From: Azoarcus sp.
GTDB taxonomy: Bacteria; Pseudomonadota; Gammaproteobacteria; Burkholderiales; Rhodocyclaceae
NCBI GenBank assembly: GCA_030656215.1
Contig: JAUSOD010000081.1
Span: 24,244-88,243 of the forward strand
Direction of reading: 5' to 3'
DNA: 64,000 bases
Shown here piece after piece: positions 8,865 to 17,718 of this stretch. The position numbers and the translations under genes were made by a program. A model generated the notes under the pieces. The model saw nothing but the letters and a program-made list of their open reading frames with translations, made no database searches and was not told the origin of the DNA. Position 1 is the stretch's first letter. Each line of letters begins with the position of its first letter.

Positions 8865-8964
8865 CCTCATCTCCTCTGTCCATCCCCTGCTCCGCGCCTC
8901 AAGCGGCGGAGTGCGGGTCTGCAGTACATTCGACCTGGAAGAGAGTCTAAGAAGCCAGAGGAAT

Positions 8965-9009
8965 ACCGTCTAATACCTTATTTCTGAACGTTCGATACCT
9001 GGGGAGTAT
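8965..9009. promoter_or_regulatory. LysR-type operator upstream of the meta operon (ATAC-N7-GTAT)
   Basis: Two parts are seen: ACCGTCTAATACCTTATT (8965-8982) and the dyad ATAC-CTGGGGA-GTAT (8995-9009). ATAC-N7-GTAT is the known BenM/CatM half-site arrangement. The same two parts, again exactly 30 bp apart, lie at 35230-35274 upstream of the DUF1302 operon and next to a LysR gene. The site is about 100-145 bp before dmpC. Confidence 0.7.
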
Positions 9010-9144
9010 GAGGAGACACGCTGACACGGCATTTTCAACGAGCGTGCGCGGAAGGTGGCCCTGAGGAGGATATTGACTGTGTTGAGTCAATGACGGCCGA
9101 TCGGCGGAAGGTGCCGGTATCCCATCGTCAGCGGCGACGTCTTT

Positions 9145-9169
9145 CGTAGGGCGGGTTTCAACCCGCCAC
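9145..9169. repeat. REP-like palindrome (GTAGGGCGGGTTTCAACCCGCC)
   Basis: A short palindrome with arms GGCGGGTT / AACCCGCC preceded by CGTAG. The same element occurs at 18346-18371 (inverted) and, in tandem arrays, at 40289-40630 and 47946-48207. It lies in the 500-bp gap between dmpC and brnA, which otherwise holds only the meta-operon operator and a BrnT remnant. Confidence 0.75.
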
Positions 9170-9290
9170 GGACAGGTGATCGGCCGAAGGCCTTGGTCGA
9201 TTTCCAATTCCCGAATGGCGGCTGCCGAACGCAAGCCCACATCCGCAAAGAGCGTGCATCCTCCGACCGACGCGTAGTTACAAAAAATCC

Positions 9291-9401
9291 TTGGCAGTCG
9301 GAATTATCGTAACTACACTCGGTGGTGTGACACGCCGCATCATCAGCATGAGGAAAGCGAATGAACGCGAAAAAGCACGCTACGCCGACCGACTGGATTG
9401 A
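9291..9401 (+). pseudogene. BrnT toxin remnant (C-terminal part only)
   Basis: An open stretch ending in TGA at 9399-9401 reads LAVGIIVTTLGGVTRR followed by IISMRKANEREKARYADRLD. RIIS-x-RKAN-x-RE is the signature C-terminal end of BrnT ribonuclease toxins, and the overlap of its last codons with the brnA start is the normal brnTA arrangement. No start codon or N-terminal BrnT sequence can be found in this frame; the DNA farther upstream is a REP palindrome and non-coding. The toxin is therefore probably dead. Confidence 0.6.
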
Positions 9402-9630
9402 CACCGACGATGCGCCAGAACTGACTGACGAGTTCTTTGAAAGGGCAGATGAGTACCTTGGCGACAACTTGGTGCGCCGAGGGCGTCCGCAGGTCGCCAG
9501 TCCGAAAATCGCCCTGACGGTCCGGTACGACGCCGATGTCGTGGAAGCCTTCAAGGCCACCGGCAAGGGCTGGCAGACACGCATGAATGCTGCCCTGAAG
9601 GATTGGCTTAAAACGCACTCCTCCGCATAG
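9361..9630 (+). CDS. BrnA-family antitoxin
   Basis: An 89-residue protein with the BrnA features: DDAPELTDEFFERADEY, then LVRRGRP, and a ribbon-helix-helix-like C-terminal part (KIALTVRYDADVVEAFKATGKGWQTRMNAALKDWL). BrnA binds and neutralizes the BrnT ribonuclease and represses its own operon. Here only the C-terminal end of BrnT survives upstream (9291-9401) and overlaps the first 41 bp, so this looks like an orphan antitoxin. A GAGGAAAGCG stretch precedes the ATG. Confidence 0.85.
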   Translation: MNAKKHATPTDWIDTDDAPELTDEFFERADEYLGDNLVRRGRPQVASPKIALTVRYDADVVEAFKATGKGWQTRMNAALKDWLKTHSSA

Positions 9631-9985
9631 GAGAGGCGTGACGCTGAGCATACTTGAAGTAAAGACGTCGCGTGCTGACGTGGCGCCTGACGAAATCGGC
9701 CTTTCCTTTGGCGTCCAGCATCTGTTCGACACCGGTCGTTTACCTGAACGGACGCCACCGTCAGCAAAGGCCGACGACCTGTACTCGGCCTAAGCGGACG
9801 CTGATGACGGCGGTCTAGAGTGGCCGTTACCAGCGACGAACGGTCAGTGGCGAACGGCGGCTATCCGGCTGGCCATGCGAGCCATTACCCTGAGGGTTGG
9901 AGGCTTTGGGCCTATGCGTGAACGTCACCCCAAGCCCGCCTGCAGCCCTCGCTAACATGGTCGCGGCCATCCGGAAACTCATACC
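9631..9985. other. Intergenic gap without a recognisable gene
   Basis: Between brnA and the end of the convergent ATPase gene. I see no coding signature. The sequence has scattered short motifs such as GTGGCCGTTAC (about 9821) that resemble GGCCGTTATGGCCG at about 15122, on the other side of the two-gene module; this may be remnant dispersed repeat DNA. Confidence 0.4.
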
Positions 9986-12900
9986 TCAGCAAGGAGCCCC
10001 CACTTGGACGTCGCGCACCAAGTCGATTCGCTTGAAGTCGTCACCTAGGAAACTGAATTTGCGGGCAAACAGCGAGGCAACTCTTGCATCCGCCGTCGCG
10101 AAAAACACTTGTTTCTTCGACGTTACGGCGAGGTCACGCAGGTAATCAAGGAACGAAAGTGCGTTTAGGTCGTCGATATGAGCCACAGGGTCGTCAATCA
10201 ATATGACAGGCGGAGCTTTTGCGGCCGACCGATTCACTGCCAGAAATACTGAAAGTGCAAACGCAGCGCGCTGGCCAGTACTTACCTTATCGAGCGACCA
10301 ATCCTCTTGGTCTTCCTTAGACCGGAGTAGTACACCGTTGCTGCCCACGTACTCGTACTCACTTGGCGAGTGAATTCGAACGAATGCATCGTTTATCTCT
10401 TGCCTAATGGCGTTCAGAGACTTTGCTGTTGCGCTTTCCAGCGAGAGCTCTGAGCGCAACTTGCTCAACGCCGTCGAGGCAGCCTGGAGATTTAAACTCC
10501 GCATCAGAAGCTCGCGAGTAAATTCCCCCTGGTTTTTAATGTCGCTCTGAAGTCGAGAGATATCTGCCGACGCTGTTTGTTCGCGGGTTGCGGCCTCAAC
10601 TGCCTCGGTCAGCGCTCTAAGTGTGCCAGCAAATGTTGCTTCGACATCCGATAGTTTTGTCTCGTTACCGACGTCAAAGTAATGAAGCAGTTCATCGCGC
10701 TGTCTTTCAAGTGCAAGCGTCTCTTGCTGCAGCTGGGAAAATGCCGCCAAACCTGCTGACGTCGACGTTCGGGTGCGCCAGCCGCCATCGAATAGTGGTG
10801 CCATATGCTGAGTAATACGCTCCAACAGCAACTCGCTTTGCACACGAAGCGGGGGGATTTGTTCACGTGTTTGCGCTGCCGAATTCAGATACGTGTTGCT
10901 TTGAGCTTCTACAGCGGCAACATCGTATGGATTCTGGGTCAACGTTGGGACAGTAATTACTGACGAGAGTAAGACATCATGCTCTTTGTCCGACATTCCG
11001 GCTTGATGCAGTCTGCTCAATGCCTCGGATGCGGATTGCAGATTCGCCTTTGCTTCTTCGAAGTCGCGGCGAGCTTGGGAGAAAGCTTCCACAATTTCGT
11101 TGCAAGTTTGAGCGGACGGCAGTGACAACTGAAGAGCAATCTGCTGAAGTTGCTCCAGAAACGCCTTCCAGACCAGCCATTGCTTATACCCCTCTCGTGC
11201 AGCGCTGAGTTTTCCCGATAGTTCCGTCAACTCGGTTGGATGTGCCAATTCAGAGGTGATTCGCTCAATGTGCGCTGCCAACGCTGCTTCACCATGAACT
11301 GTTTTGCAGACTGGGCAAGTAGTCGCAGGTGCTCCGCCTTTCAAGGCAGCCAGTACGGCGGTTTTGAGCTCTTGAGCGGTCCGGGCTCGTGCAGCCGCTG
11401 CTTGGCCAAACGAAGCGCTCAATTGTTCGAGAGAGGTGACCGCGCTTGAAGCCGATTGAATGCTCTGAATCGCACCATTAAGTGCGTCTGCCAAGCGGAC
11501 GGATTTGTATGCCTGGTCCACCGTTGGCACTTCGAAATTTGCAAAAGCGCCGATCTTTGTGCCGGCGGCAGTTACCAAATTACGACAGCGAAGGTATTCG
11601 TCACGAACGTGTGCGTATCGGACTCGAACATACTCGGCCCAACGAACTAGGAGTTTTGCCCAGGCGTCAAAGTTGCCAGCCTGACTCTCTATCTCCGCAA
11701 TTTGCGTATCGAAGGCCTTTGCTTGGGTATCGAGCGGCTCAACTGTCCTGCGCGCGTCATCGATGGCACGGCTCCGCGCCCCAAGGGATGCTAGCGTCGT
11801 GCACGCGGGTCCCGCCGCAAGCAATACTTGCAAAGCGGAATATGCCGCTTGTATTGGTTTCGCCTCATCCGCCGAAACGAACGGTTCCGTCGGCAGTACG
11901 CCTCGATAACCAATCAGCGGAAGGCTTGCCCGAAACGCTTCACTAAGCGCCTTGGCATCCGATGGACGTTCTTGCAACTCTTTGAGTTTCGTCTGCAGGT
12001 CTTCGAACGCTTTCTGCGCGTCTTGAACGTTGAAAAGCGCGCGCTCGGCTGCTGTCTGAACTTCAGGCGCCAGCTTGTCGACGTAAGACCAAACCTGCGA
12101 CGCATCCGAGCCAACAATCAACCGGCTGAGGTCCTCAGGTAGCTCTTGAGGGTTCAGGTCGGCAGCCACGCGGAATGCAGCATCGGTGTCTAGGAAGTTG
12201 TACCTGCCGAAGCCATTCAATAGCCCTGCTGAGTTTTTCTCCTCCCGGTTGTACCAATGCAAACACCTCGCTCGGAGCCGGGAGGGTACGGTCGTCGCCA
12301 GAAGTTCTTTGCCACTACCCCGGAGTTTGCCGGACACCTTTGCCGTGCCGGTGCGCGCGCGCCGGTTTTGGCCGCAGTAAAAGAATTCGATGGCCTCAAG
12401 AAGCGAGGTTTTCCCGGTTCCGTTTGGTCCGGTGATGAGCGTTACCTGGCCGAAGTCAAAGGGAGGTTTGCCGTCATGCACGGGGCGAAAGCTATCAACC
12501 CTCAGGCTCGAAAGCCAGTTCTCCTGTAGGTGCTTGTCAGATTCATGCAGGCTGAGCTCCTTCTTCGGCGCTGGCGCGCGCTCAGCTTGACCGGAACTGA
12601 TTCGTTCCACCATCTCCGTTCGCGCAGGGCGGTCGAGGATGCCATCAATGTGCGCTTCAGCGAGGAGCTTGCCCCACTCCCCGACGATGTCGAATTCCTG
12701 CGAATCCGCACTGGGAGTGAAGTATTGAGCTGCCCCAAGCACGGAGGCAAGCTCGTCCTCAGACACGACCCGCTTTCTGGCGAAGTCCTCGTCAGCTTCG
12801 ATGACCGTCTTAGCGCGCTGGAACTCGGGCTGCCCAACCGACTTTGGGCCCGCGACGATGTATATGTATTTGTTCCACCGGAGGTCGCCGGGCGAGTTGA

Positions 12901-13108
12901 AGTGATCCTCGCCCAAGATGCGCTCTTGGAACTCATGCAGGTCCCGCGCGCGGCCAACGACGTCATCCGCAAGGTCGACATAGGCAACCGCGAAGCACTT
13001 GCCGTCATGCAGCCGTTCGCCACGGACGACCGCCTCCTCGACGTCTTCAATGCCTCCCAGCAGTTGTGCAACCTTCTGTCGTGCAGTTTCGAGTACTTGC
13101 ATAGTCAT
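9986..13108 (-). CDS. Rad50/SMC-like AAA ATPase with zinc-hook motif and novel N-terminal region
   Basis: A 1040-residue protein. Residues 1-200 form an extension I do not recognise. The ATPase core then starts: Walker A GPNGTGKT at 227-234, a long coiled-coil-rich middle, a CPVC hook at 598-601 (as in the Rad50 zinc hook), an ABC signature-like STGQRAAF near 940 and Walker B VILIDDP with D972-D973, followed by AHID (D-loop). This is the Rad50/SbcC/RecN plan, a DNA-end or DNA-structure sensing ATPase. No Mre11/SbcD partner is present; instead its start overlaps by ATGA the gene for a nitrilase-fold protein. Base composition is less GC-rich than the host genes around it. The role in defence is inference. 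Confidence 0.85.
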   Translation of the reverse strand: MTMQVLETARQKVAQLLGGIEDVEEAVVRGERLHDGKCFAVAYVDLADDVVGRARDLHEFQERILGEDHFNSPGDLRWNKYIYIVAGPKSVGQPEFQRAKTVIEADEDFARKRVVSEDELASVLGAAQYFTPSADSQEFDIVGEWGKLLAEAHIDGILDRPARTEMVERISSGQAERAPAPKKELSLHESDKHLQENWLSSLRVDSFRPVHDGKPPFDFGQVTLITGPNGTGKTSLLEAIEFFYCGQNRRARTGTAKVSGKLRGSGKELLATTVPSRLRARCLHWYNREEKNSAGLLNGFGRYNFLDTDAAFRVAADLNPQELPEDLSRLIVGSDASQVWSYVDKLAPEVQTAAERALFNVQDAQKAFEDLQTKLKELQERPSDAKALSEAFRASLPLIGYRGVLPTEPFVSADEAKPIQAAYSALQVLLAAGPACTTLASLGARSRAIDDARRTVEPLDTQAKAFDTQIAEIESQAGNFDAWAKLLVRWAEYVRVRYAHVRDEYLRCRNLVTAAGTKIGAFANFEVPTVDQAYKSVRLADALNGAIQSIQSASSAVTSLEQLSASFGQAAAARARTAQELKTAVLAALKGGAPATTCPVCKTVHGEAALAAHIERITSELAHPTELTELSGKLSAAREGYKQWLVWKAFLEQLQQIALQLSLPSAQTCNEIVEAFSQARRDFEEAKANLQSASEALSRLHQAGMSDKEHDVLLSSVITVPTLTQNPYDVAAVEAQSNTYLNSAAQTREQIPPLRVQSELLLERITQHMAPLFDGGWRTRTSTSAGLAAFSQLQQETLALERQRDELLHYFDVGNETKLSDVEATFAGTLRALTEAVEAATREQTASADISRLQSDIKNQGEFTRELLMRSLNLQAASTALSKLRSELSLESATAKSLNAIRQEINDAFVRIHSPSEYEYVGSNGVLLRSKEDQEDWSLDKVSTGQRAAFALSVFLAVNRSAAKAPPVILIDDPVAHIDDLNALSFLDYLRDLAVTSKKQVFFATADARVASLFARKFSFLGDDFKRIDLVRDVQVGAPC

Positions 13109-14865
13109 GCCCGGGCAATAGAGGTGGGACTCTTGCCATCGTCGGCGATGTGAGTCAGCTGTTTGATTTTTTCGAACACGGGGCCGCCCACCGTCAAGTA
13201 GCAGACCGCGACACGATGCCGACGTCCAGGCTCGTTCTCGCGGTGTAGCAATCCGTATGCGGCGTCGCAGGCATCCTCGATTCGCCTCCTCTTCGGTTGG
13301 AAACCGAGGAACGCGACGTGCGCTGGCTCAACGCCGGCCTTGATGACGTTCGTATGCGGGGACTTCTTGGTCCAATAAATGGATGCACCTCCGCCGCTCA
13401 GGTTGCGTATTTGGATAGGGAGTGGCTTGGTTGCCAAAATCTCATGCAAGGCAGACACGCTCTGCAGCTGCCCATGCCTGTCGGTATCTGACTCCTCGTT
13501 GCGCTCTAAGCGCACCGTGAGCCGCTTGGTGACCTCGTCATCACTCATGCTGAGAGATGCCAAAGTGCCGGCGGCATACCAGTCGTCAGCCCCCGAGATC
13601 AGACCGCAGGAGATGGCGACGGCCCGCTCAATTCGAAGGCGGCTGTCGTCCTTGGACAGGGTGGTGAAAGCCGTAGCAACCTTCGCATCGCACGCGAACA
13701 CCTGCGTGAGTCCGGTATCTGCGCATGCGGCCGAGGCTACCCAGCCACCTGCGTCATCCCAGACGTAGCGGCACTCGAGCTTGGGGCCGGTGGAAACAGC
13801 GTGGAGCTGCAGACCCGTGTGCTCCACCTTTGGAACACTGAACTCGAAGACCGCCGGCGCGTTGTGGAAGTGGAGGACATGCCTCTTGCGCCGATGCCAC
13901 GAGTAGTAAAGGCCGTTGCGTTCGTTCTGTTCCACCAGGGCATCGTCTGAGGAAGCTCGGTCATGCGGCAGGTACCACGCCGAACCAGCTTCGTTGTTCC
14001 ACTTGTGTTCCTTACCGCCTTCCTGCTCAAGGAAGATGATGTTCTCGGCCCAGTTGAGGCACACGATGTCGCAGTTGCTCGTCCGCTCGTGACGACGGAA
14101 GGTGTCCACCCGGTACCTCAGGTATTCGACGTTACGCGGCTTTGGGTTCAGCTGGATGTGGAGAAGCGTCGCATCCTCAGTGAGCTGCAGCAGGACGTCG
14201 CTGTTACCCGTGATGTTGAAGGCGTCAGAGCAGATGATGGAAGCGAGCGAAAGGCGCTTCTGGGGCCCGTGAAACTGATAGATGAGCTTTCCCGTGCGAA
14301 GGACACCGTTCTCGAAGTACTGGTCGTCTTTGGATGAAATGGTCTTGAACTGGATGAGAACAACGCGCCGTTCTTCTCCGGTTTCCTTGTCCTTAGACAG
14401 AAAGCAGTACGCCACTGGGTCGTAGTAGATGCCCTGTGCGGGAGCCGCATCGTCTATCTCATGGAACACCCGGCACTTCCCAGTGCTCTCTGCTTTGGCC
14501 TTGAACTCGGCCAGCTGCGCGGGCGTCATGCTCTCGCAGCCAAGCACCCAAATTGCATCAGCAGCAGGGAACTTGTCTCCCCGTACGCACTCAAGGAGCG
14601 TCTTGATGGGGAGGTAGTATTCGGGCGTGACGACGAGATGGTGGCCCTGCTTGGTAGCCATTTCAAGCAGCGCGGACGCTTGCCGGTCCGCAAATTCCAA
14701 GTCAGCCGGGCCGATTCGCGTCGTGTTGCCGATGAACGGACCCGACGGTTGAAACAGCAACGCGCGATAGCTCTTCTCGGTGGCCTGTAAGACCTCCAGC
14801 GTTGGGCTTAGCAACCCCCGCGCGGCAAGAAATTCTCCGACGTCGACGATGCTGTCGACATTCAT
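13105..14865 (-). CDS. Nitrilase-fold (carbon-nitrogen hydrolase-like) protein, partner of the ATPase
   Basis: A 586-residue protein, first gene of a two-gene operon. The N-terminal half carries a plausible nitrilase-superfamily triad: E82 in VVTPEYY, K174 in LIQFKTI and C212 in ASIICSDAF. The C-terminal half (about 300-586) is of unknown type. I chose the ATG at 14863-14865, which has AAGGGGG 6 nt upstream, over the earlier in-frame start. Its stop overlaps the start of the Rad50-like ATPase gene by ATGA, so the two are made together. Nitrilase-fold enzymes hydrolyse or form amide/nitrile bonds; the substrate here is unknown. An effector/sensor split (hydrolase plus SMC-type ATPase) recalls Lamassu-type defence, but I cannot place it in a named family. 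Confidence 0.7.
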   Translation of the reverse strand: MNVDSIVDVGEFLAARGLLSPTLEVLQATEKSYRALLFQPSGPFIGNTTRIGPADLEFADRQASALLEMATKQGHHLVVTPEYYLPIKTLLECVRGDKFPAADAIWVLGCESMTPAQLAEFKAKAESTGKCRVFHEIDDAAPAQGIYYDPVAYCFLSKDKETGEERRVVLIQFKTISSKDDQYFENGVLRTGKLIYQFHGPQKRLSLASIICSDAFNITGNSDVLLQLTEDATLLHIQLNPKPRNVEYLRYRVDTFRRHERTSNCDIVCLNWAENIIFLEQEGGKEHKWNNEAGSAWYLPHDRASSDDALVEQNERNGLYYSWHRRKRHVLHFHNAPAVFEFSVPKVEHTGLQLHAVSTGPKLECRYVWDDAGGWVASAACADTGLTQVFACDAKVATAFTTLSKDDSRLRIERAVAISCGLISGADDWYAAGTLASLSMSDDEVTKRLTVRLERNEESDTDRHGQLQSVSALHEILATKPLPIQIRNLSGGGASIYWTKKSPHTNVIKAGVEPAHVAFLGFQPKRRRIEDACDAAYGLLHRENEPGRRHRVAVCYLTVGGPVFEKIKQLTHIADDGKSPTSIARA

Positions 14866-15363
14866 TTTTAGGCCCCCTTGTTGTTTGCATTTTCGCTTTT
14901 GAGACATCGTATCAATTCGTTACAGGCACGTGGGGAAAAAGCACTCAGGTGGCCCCAGCCCGAGGGACGGGACACCGATAGTGCGATGACCGCATCGGCC
15001 ACCCGGTAGCGCCACCGAACAGGCGAAAGTTCGCCCGAACAGGAAGCGGTCGCTCAACGCAAATCTGAGCCGAGTGGCAGCTAAGAACCTATTGCCGCCT
15101 GTGGGCGCCGAGTGAGTGAATGGCCGTTATGGCCGAGGACCGGAAGTCGGCCTTATGTGGAGCTCTACATAATCGGCCAAAGCGGCTGTTGCTGATTACG
15201 TGAAATTAGTCTGCAAAACGACAAGTTGCTGACGTTCATTTGAACCCAAAAAATGATGGTCAGCGTTCTGGGTGTTTGGCGCCAAAAGAAATACACTCCC
15301 ATCTTGCACTGATTCAACCTACTTCCAGCCTAACAATACCTTCGTAGAGAGTTCGGGAGAGCC
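14866..15363. other. Divergent intergenic region of the accessory island
   Basis: Holds the upstream regions of the minus-strand nitrilase/ATPase pair and the plus-strand endonuclease/NTPase gene. One clear dyad is seen at 15147-15178 (GGCCTTATGT and ACATAATCGGCC around GAGCTC). From about 15180 the DNA turns AT-rich. No gene is visible. Confidence 0.5.
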
Positions 15364-15612
15364 ATGTCTGACTATGACTTCAAGCCGCTAAATGACAAGG
15401 AGTTTGAAATCCTATGTGCCGATCTTATAGGCGAAGTGGAAGGCACTCGGATTGAACGATTTAAGGCAGGTAGGGACGCTGGCGTTGATGGACGGTTTTT
15501 TGCCAGTGAAGGCAAAGAGGTGATCCTGCAGTGCAAACATTGGTGTAACACGCCGTTGAGGCAACTCGTCTCCGCGCTAGAAACCAAGGAGAAGCCAAAG
15601 CTCGATAATTGA
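15364..15612 (+). CDS. Restriction endonuclease-like N-terminal fragment of a frameshifted STAND NTPase
   Basis: An 82-residue product with an Mrr-type nuclease core: FEILCADLIG, then VDG (D42) and ILQCKHW (Q56-x-K58), the D-QxK variant of the PD-(D/E)xK fold. In homologous proteins this domain is continuous with a STAND-type NTPase. Here the frame stops with TGA at 15610-15612, and the remainder continues in another frame from about 15609. Adding one T to AATTGAAG would restore KLDNLKPHRYLL. A preceding GGGAG ribosome site fits this ATG. Confidence 0.65.
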   Translation: MSDYDFKPLNDKEFEILCADLIGEVEGTRIERFKAGRDAGVDGRFFASEGKEVILQCKHWCNTPLRQLVSALETKEKPKLDN

Positions 15613-17615
15613 AGCCTCATCGATATTTACTTGCAGTTTCTAACTCGCTTTCACGCGCAGACAAGAAAACGATCTGCCGTGCTCTTACCCCCCATATCGT
15701 TTCAGAAAGCGACATTTATGGGAAAGAGGACCTAAACGACTTACTCAAAGGTAAGGCTCACATTGAACAAAGGCACTACAAGCTTTGGCTTCATAGCTCC
15801 AGCGTTCTTGGATACATCATTAACAGCGCCATTCTTGGCAGAAGCGCATTCTCGCTTGAAGAAATAATACGTTCGTCATCGAGGTATGTTGTAACCGCAA
15901 ACCACCAGGCAGCACTGAATATATTAGCCAAGCTAGGGGTTGTCATAATTACAGGCGAGCCCGGAGTTGGAAAAACAACACTGGCGGACCACCTATGCCT
16001 ACATTACGTCGCCCAAGATTTCGCCTATCTAAAAGTTGCCGACGACATTCGAGAAGCGGAGTCAGCATTTGATCCGGAAAAGAAACAGGTCATTTACTTT
16101 GATGATTTTTTGGGGCGCAATTATCTGGACGCCCTTAGAGGACACGAAGGTAGTCACATTACACAGTTCATTCGACGGGTAGCCGCTAACAAGAATAAGC
16201 GATTCGTGCTTACCTCAAGAAGTACGATATTGAATCAAGGCAAATTCCTAATTGACATTCTTGAGCACAGCAATATTCATCGAAACGAATATGAAATAAA
16301 GATTCAGTCACTTACTGAACTAGACAAGGCGCAGATTCTTTACAACCATATTTGGCATTCTGGCCTTGATAACGAGTACGTTGATCAACTCTACTTCGAT
16401 CGGCGGTACCGCCAGATCATTGGGCATAAGAATTTTAATCCACGTTTGATCAGTTTGGTTACTGATGCTACGAGACTAGATGCATGTCCACCAGCCGACT
16501 ATTGGAAATACATCGTTCATTCGCTAACCAACCCATCCCAGGTTTGGGAAAATCCGTTCGTCGCACAGCATGATGACTTCGCACGCGCAATCATATTTCT
16601 GGTTGTGCTGAATGGGCATGCGATTGGTGAAAGCACCCTCGCTGAGGCATATCACCGATTTATCGCATTGCGCGATAATCAGCATCTTCATGGCCGGCAC
16701 GAATTCCAGTCCAACATCCGACTACTTACCGGATCATTTCTCAATAGGGCGATTTCTTCGCATGGACCATCGGCAATTGACCTTTTCAATCCATCCATTG
16801 GTGATTACGTATTGAGGCGATATGCTGGAGATCTGATTGCATTGCGTCTTGGCTTACAGAGCCTTAGAACTCTCCGATCAACGATAACGCTAGTAAGCCT
16901 TCAAGGTGATGGTTTGCTGTCCAGCGCAAATGCAAAGGCCATTTGCGAGGCATTGTTTGAACATTTCACCGTCGTTAGGTTTGAGGCAGTAAGCGTCGCT
17001 TATATCTCGGCGCTCTTTAATGTCTATAAAAGATGTGATGGCTTAAGGAGCCCATCGTACTCAGCCTTAGGAGAAGCTGTCATTTTCATTCTCAACGAAG
17101 GCATGGGCGAGGCAACTGATGACTCTTTCGAAGTCATTGAGTGGGGATTAGATCAACTCATTGTGACACCCGAGCAGGCAATGAGCTTTGTTTCGGCTAA
17201 TATTGAACAAGCTGAATCTCCGACAAAAATCAGAGCTATGACATCGCTTTTGTTGGCGATTCCTGACGAGACGCCAGGGTATGACCAAAACGCACAGGTC
17301 GCAAAGGAACACGTTCTAGATTTGGTTTCGGACTGCTTTTCAGATTTCATAGATGTGGACTCCGCTTTCTCCAGAGTTGAGTACGGCGACGTTCAAGCCG
17401 CTAAAAGCGAATTAACGAAACTAGTTGAACGAGAACTCGTTGATCTTGGAATAGACGTCTCTGAAGACGACATTGGCCGTGTTGTTGATTCCTATGACTT
17501 TGACGAAGGGTTATATGGCTATTTTGAGAACTCTTACGATGGCGATGACCGGGAGGCAGACGGCCCAAGAATGCACGCTGTCGATGAAATCGAAGATCTA
17601 TTTGATAGAGGCTGA
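15609..17615 (+). CDS. STAND-type NTPase (nSTAND-like), C-terminal part of the frameshifted defence protein
   Basis: A 668-residue reading frame, continuing the endonuclease fragment after a one-base shift. Near residue 5 RYLLAVSNSLSRADKK and GKEDLNDLL fit the linker seen in restriction-endonuclease/nSTAND proteins. Walker A is GEPGVGKTT at 116-124, Walker B VIYFDDF at 161-167, followed by an arginine-containing FVLTSRS sensor and a long helical C-terminus. The frame could start at TTG 15609, overlapping the upstream TGA, but a real coupled start from TTG is less likely than a frameshift. The gene is markedly AT-rich compared with the host, a sign of transfer. If functional, such proteins sense phage components and cut DNA. 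Confidence 0.65.
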   Translation: MKPHRYLLAVSNSLSRADKKTICRALTPHIVSESDIYGKEDLNDLLKGKAHIEQRHYKLWLHSSSVLGYIINSAILGRSAFSLEEIIRSSSRYVVTANHQAALNILAKLGVVIITGEPGVGKTTLADHLCLHYVAQDFAYLKVADDIREAESAFDPEKKQVIYFDDFLGRNYLDALRGHEGSHITQFIRRVAANKNKRFVLTSRSTILNQGKFLIDILEHSNIHRNEYEIKIQSLTELDKAQILYNHIWHSGLDNEYVDQLYFDRRYRQIIGHKNFNPRLISLVTDATRLDACPPADYWKYIVHSLTNPSQVWENPFVAQHDDFARAIIFLVVLNGHAIGESTLAEAYHRFIALRDNQHLHGRHEFQSNIRLLTGSFLNRAISSHGPSAIDLFNPSIGDYVLRRYAGDLIALRLGLQSLRTLRSTITLVSLQGDGLLSSANAKAICEALFEHFTVVRFEAVSVAYISALFNVYKRCDGLRSPSYSALGEAVIFILNEGMGEATDDSFEVIEWGLDQLIVTPEQAMSFVSANIEQAESPTKIRAMTSLLLAIPDETPGYDQNAQVAKEHVLDLVSDCFSDFIDVDSAFSRVEYGDVQAAKSELTKLVERELVDLGIDVSEDDIGRVVDSYDFDEGLYGYFENSYDGDDREADGPRMHAVDEIEDLFDRG

Positions 17616-17718
17616 GAAACGTCGTATCGGCCAAGGTCGGCATTCGCCCACATTCCTGACGAAATGTGTGAGGTTAGCCAATGACAGCTAAGGCCGAGCA
17701 AGAGCCCTCCGTAGCCGG

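Noticed and set aside
15600..15620. Programmed ribosomal frameshifting in the endonuclease/NTPase gene.
   Set aside because: No classic slippery heptamer is present at the junction; a single missing T explains the shift more simply.
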